A stretch of DNA of 64,000 nucleotides from Gnetum montanum (Eukaryota > Streptophyta > Gnetopsida > Gnetales > Gnetaceae): contig MNCI01014214.1 in NCBI GenBank assembly GCA_015680685.1, positions 1 through 64,000 of the forward strand. Direction: 5' to 3'. How positions within the stretch are numbered: position 1 is the stretch's first letter; every line of letters begins with the position of its first letter. Below the pieces are notes generated by a model. It saw only the letters and a list, made by a program, of their open reading frames with translations, did no database searches and was not told the DNA's origin. Position numbers and translations under genes: made by a program. Shown here in pieces: positions 61,495-64,000 of this stretch.

Positions 61495-62978
61495 TGTATT
61501 GACCTAAATCATCAATGTAAGGCTAGAAGAGAAACAGACACTGAAAGATCATCGAGTAGGCATAGCTGACCTTGCCTTCGCTTGAGGGCAAGCTAAAAAA
61601 GGGAACAAAGGTAGAGTTCCTTGGATGATTTGCACGCAAATCAACCAATGACTTCCTTGAGCATAAGCTACGACTAGCTCTGGGGTTATCTTAAATGGTG
61701 TAAGTGGAATGTAAACAAAATGCAAATAGTGACATGAAATGTAAACAGAGTGTAGAGCGTAAATAGAGACTAAATTGTAAATGAAGTGTAAATAGAGCTA
61801 AATTGTAAACAAAGCGTAAACAGAGTAAACAATGTAAATGGCAAGCAATAATAAACTATATTGTATTGTTTAAACAAGAATGTGCACCGGTCAAAGTGTA
61901 GCTGTGCATATGGATGGCAGGTCAAGCACTAAGCCCCAGGATGATGTCTGACTAAAGTGTTTGGATGTTAGGAGTCAAGTGTGTCTGAGTATCCTAGGTT
62001 AATGGTCGATACTCCCCAAGCCACCAACCTTCAAAATTGCCAAACCCATTTATGTGAATTGACAGGGTATTTATAGGATTGGGTTGGGCTCAGGCATGGA
62101 ATTCATGAATGAAATCAATGGTTGGGGGATGAAAGAAAAATGGATCAAGTGACACATGTCCGATGGACAGTTGTGGACAAGTTAGATGTGTGTTGGCAAG
62201 AGTTGGATGTGTGTCAGCAAGCTACGTTCTTGACCAGATACATTGCATTTTACAACTCATGGGTTGTTCAAGCCCATGAAAATACATTTAATTTAGACCA
62301 TGAGGGCCTAACATGCCCACAAATGGGGATTTACAATGAAATGTACAACAAGAGAAATTTCACCCGGCTCGCTTGACCATGGATCGAGTGCTGTAGGATG
62401 TCGAGATGTCAATTTGAGGCTGTTCAAGGCATCTCTGTTTGACCAGGGCTTCCAACATGAGTTGATGTGCCTTCAAAGTTGATTTGAGCTTCAGTGTAGG
62501 TTCATTTGTGATCATGCTACACTCACACCCAACGTGACCTCCAGCGTGTGTCTAGTGTCCAACGTGCCCAACGTGTGGATGTTGCACTTACGCCTAGCGT
62601 GACCTCCAGCATGAGAGAAGAAAACTTGACCTTTTGACACCAAATTTTGATTTTTGAAGCCTGCAACTACTTCCTGAATGTGTTTAACTCTGGAATCTAG
62701 AATTTGAGCTTGGATTTGAGTGGTTTTGAGTAGGTCATGCTGGCTATTTTCTGTAGGTCATGTTGTGGTCACACTACAGCATAACCTGCAGCGTCACCTG
62801 CAAACACTGGTGAAAAATTGTAATTTTTGACTTAAAATCTGGAGATTCTGGAAGCTGAAGTCAAAGGTTGTAGATGCTAAGCCCGAGGATGACCTTAGTC
62901 AAATTTTTCTTCGAAAACTTCGAAAGGGCTTGAGTCGTTTTCATTTTAAAGTACTAGGTTGAAATTAGTGGTGTTTCA
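61495..62978 (-). mobile_element. 5' LTR of element E
   Basis: 1484 bp; start TGAAACACCACT at 62978, end GTCAATACA at 61495. Colinear with the 3' LTR of E over its whole length with scattered substitutions, so E is not recent. TATA box on the minus strand at 62075-62068. Confidence 0.9.
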
Positions 62979-62983
62979 CATCC

Positions 62984-63555
62984 CACTCAGCACCACAACG
63001 CATCATAAGCCTACAAGACATTGTGGTAGCCAACCTAGTAAGCATGGACCTTGTAGCTATGTTAAGTCTTCACCCCAACACACCCCAAAAGCTCTGGCTA
63101 CACTACCTATCTATACACCTCATCCCTCTACAAAGCTCATTTGTAATTGCTATGCTCCCTCTCTAGGGTGGTATCATCCTTTCTATCTCTCAAACTCCAT
63201 TGCATTCTAAGCATTTTTTTTCAATGCATTTTAAGTGTTTTTATTTTTTGACATTCAGTACTACATTCACACTTTTTCATTATTTTACATTTTTTTGCAC
63301 ACTTGCACTACCATTCTCATGTCGAGAGACCCTGCTACACTTAGGCCAATTTGGCCTTAGTATTGCAAAGAACATCATTAGCACTTGCATTTTTGGCTAA
63401 TCACATCACCCCCACCCGCCCCCCGCCCCCCCCACCNGATCATTCAAGGTGCTCTACGTCCATTTCTAGCAAGGCCCTCACATAGAGGTGAGGTTAAGTC
63501 TATGCATCTATTGACCCCTTAGTGATTCCAACCACCGATGTTTTCAGTTGTACCA
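62984..63555 (+). mobile_element. 3' LTR of element C, right part
   Basis: Continues the C LTR after E and ends CAGTTGTACCA at 63555. A run of C with one undetermined base (N at 63437) occupies 63408-63437, where the 5' LTR has about 50 bp of other sequence. A local deletion or sequencing problem is likely there. Confidence 0.85.
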
Positions 63556-64000
63556 ATGCTAAGCATGTATCAGATAGACGAAGTAATTTGGTAGATTTTC
63601 TAACTTTTGGTGCTATGCTTTAGAGTGTAACTAGTGTAGCTTGCATGTAGGCATCAATTTTGCAAGATTTTTCTAAGTGTTTGGGCTATGCTCTCCCTAT
63701 CAGGACTATGCTCTAGAGCATAGTCAATGTTGCTAGTACTAAACTTTACTTTTTTGACAAATTTGCCTAACCCCTTGGACTATGCTCTAAAGCATAGCTA
63801 GCATAGCCATGTAGAACTACATCCAGAAGCATCTAAAACTTAGCACTGATCAACATCTCAGCTCCAACATTCCTTCAGCAAGAAAGATTAGTAATTTGCA
63901 TTTCATTTGCATCCCCCATTTGCCCCCAAATTGTACCTACACGTGACACCACTTGAGAGAGTGGACAACGTGGTTTGCAAAATTGTACTATTTTGCACTG
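63556..64000 (+). mobile_element. LTR F, right part, running off the window
   Basis: The sequence picks up LTR F where it stopped at 31732 (GGCTAGAGGTTGCT, then AAGCATG...). It has TTTTTCTAAGTGT motifs and the 22-bp palindrome at 63704-63725. Whether F is a solo LTR or the 5' LTR of a further element cannot be seen. Confidence 0.75.

Larger units (their letters stand above)
54383..62978 (-). mobile_element. Element E: complete non-autonomous LTR retrotransposon
   Basis: 8596 bp, minus strand, inserted in the 3' LTR of C with target duplication CATCT/CATCC. It has two LTRs (54383-55871 and 61495-62978), a primer-binding site (61488-61470), gag, protease and a polypurine tract (AAAGAGGGGCCAA at 55884-55872). 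RT, RNase H, integrase and the antisense gene are missing; array 1 is followed directly by the pol acceptor, a ~60-bp remnant, the pol donor and array 3. It would need proteins of a relative to move. Confidence 0.9.

Overview
This is eukaryotic, almost certainly land-plant, repeat-dense DNA. I see no ordinary host gene, rRNA, tRNA or CRISPR array. Nearly all of it is nested LTR retrotransposons of one Ty3/gypsy (Metaviridae) lineage. The best fit is Tat/Ogre-like: very large elements, a gag with a C-x2-H-x4-H-x4-C type motif, a retropepsin, RT, two RNase H-like regions (the second of the plant Tat 'archaeal' type) and integrase. The host species cannot be named from the sequence; a large-genome plant is implied.

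Layout. Element A is on the minus strand and its 3' part lies left of the window. It has a 5' LTR (8349-10185), gag (8102-5005), protease (3319-2662), a tandem array (1993-2535) and a plus-strand, multi-exon gene (1-1892) running against gag-pro. Its gag-pro frame is split by a solo LTR, G (3325-5004), in the opposite orientation with a TCGTC target duplication. A sits inside LTR D (10186-11562, minus). D abuts the truncated 5' LTR of element B (11563-29662, plus). A degenerate foreign gag follows (29663-31414), then LTR F. F is split by element C (31733-63555, plus). C carries a 3.59-kb TG...CA insertion in pol (44442-48032) and a complete minus-strand element E (54383-62978) in its 3' LTR.

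Elements B and C share one architecture: LTR, primer-binding site, gag-pro, array 1, an antisense spliced gene, array 2, splice acceptor, RT-RNase H-integrase, splice donor, array 3, splice acceptor, polypurine tract, LTR. The part of A inside the window agrees with it. The antisense gene therefore lies between protease and RT, in the place where Ogre elements are known to carry an intron, and its homologous exons are found in A, B and C. In A all five visible exons join in frame through GT-AG introns. In B the gene has its own TATA box. The arrays use one motif, roughly GGYCYGCWANGRCCTTAAACTAGC, which is found only at these block boundaries. E has kept gag-pro, the arrays and the splice signals but lost the antisense gene and pol, so it looks non-autonomous.

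A is CpG-rich and its frames are open. B, C and E are decayed, with many stops of the kind expected from cytosine deamination. The candidate undescribed system is the combination of antisense gene, punctuation arrays and LTR palindromes sharing the half-site TAYGCT.
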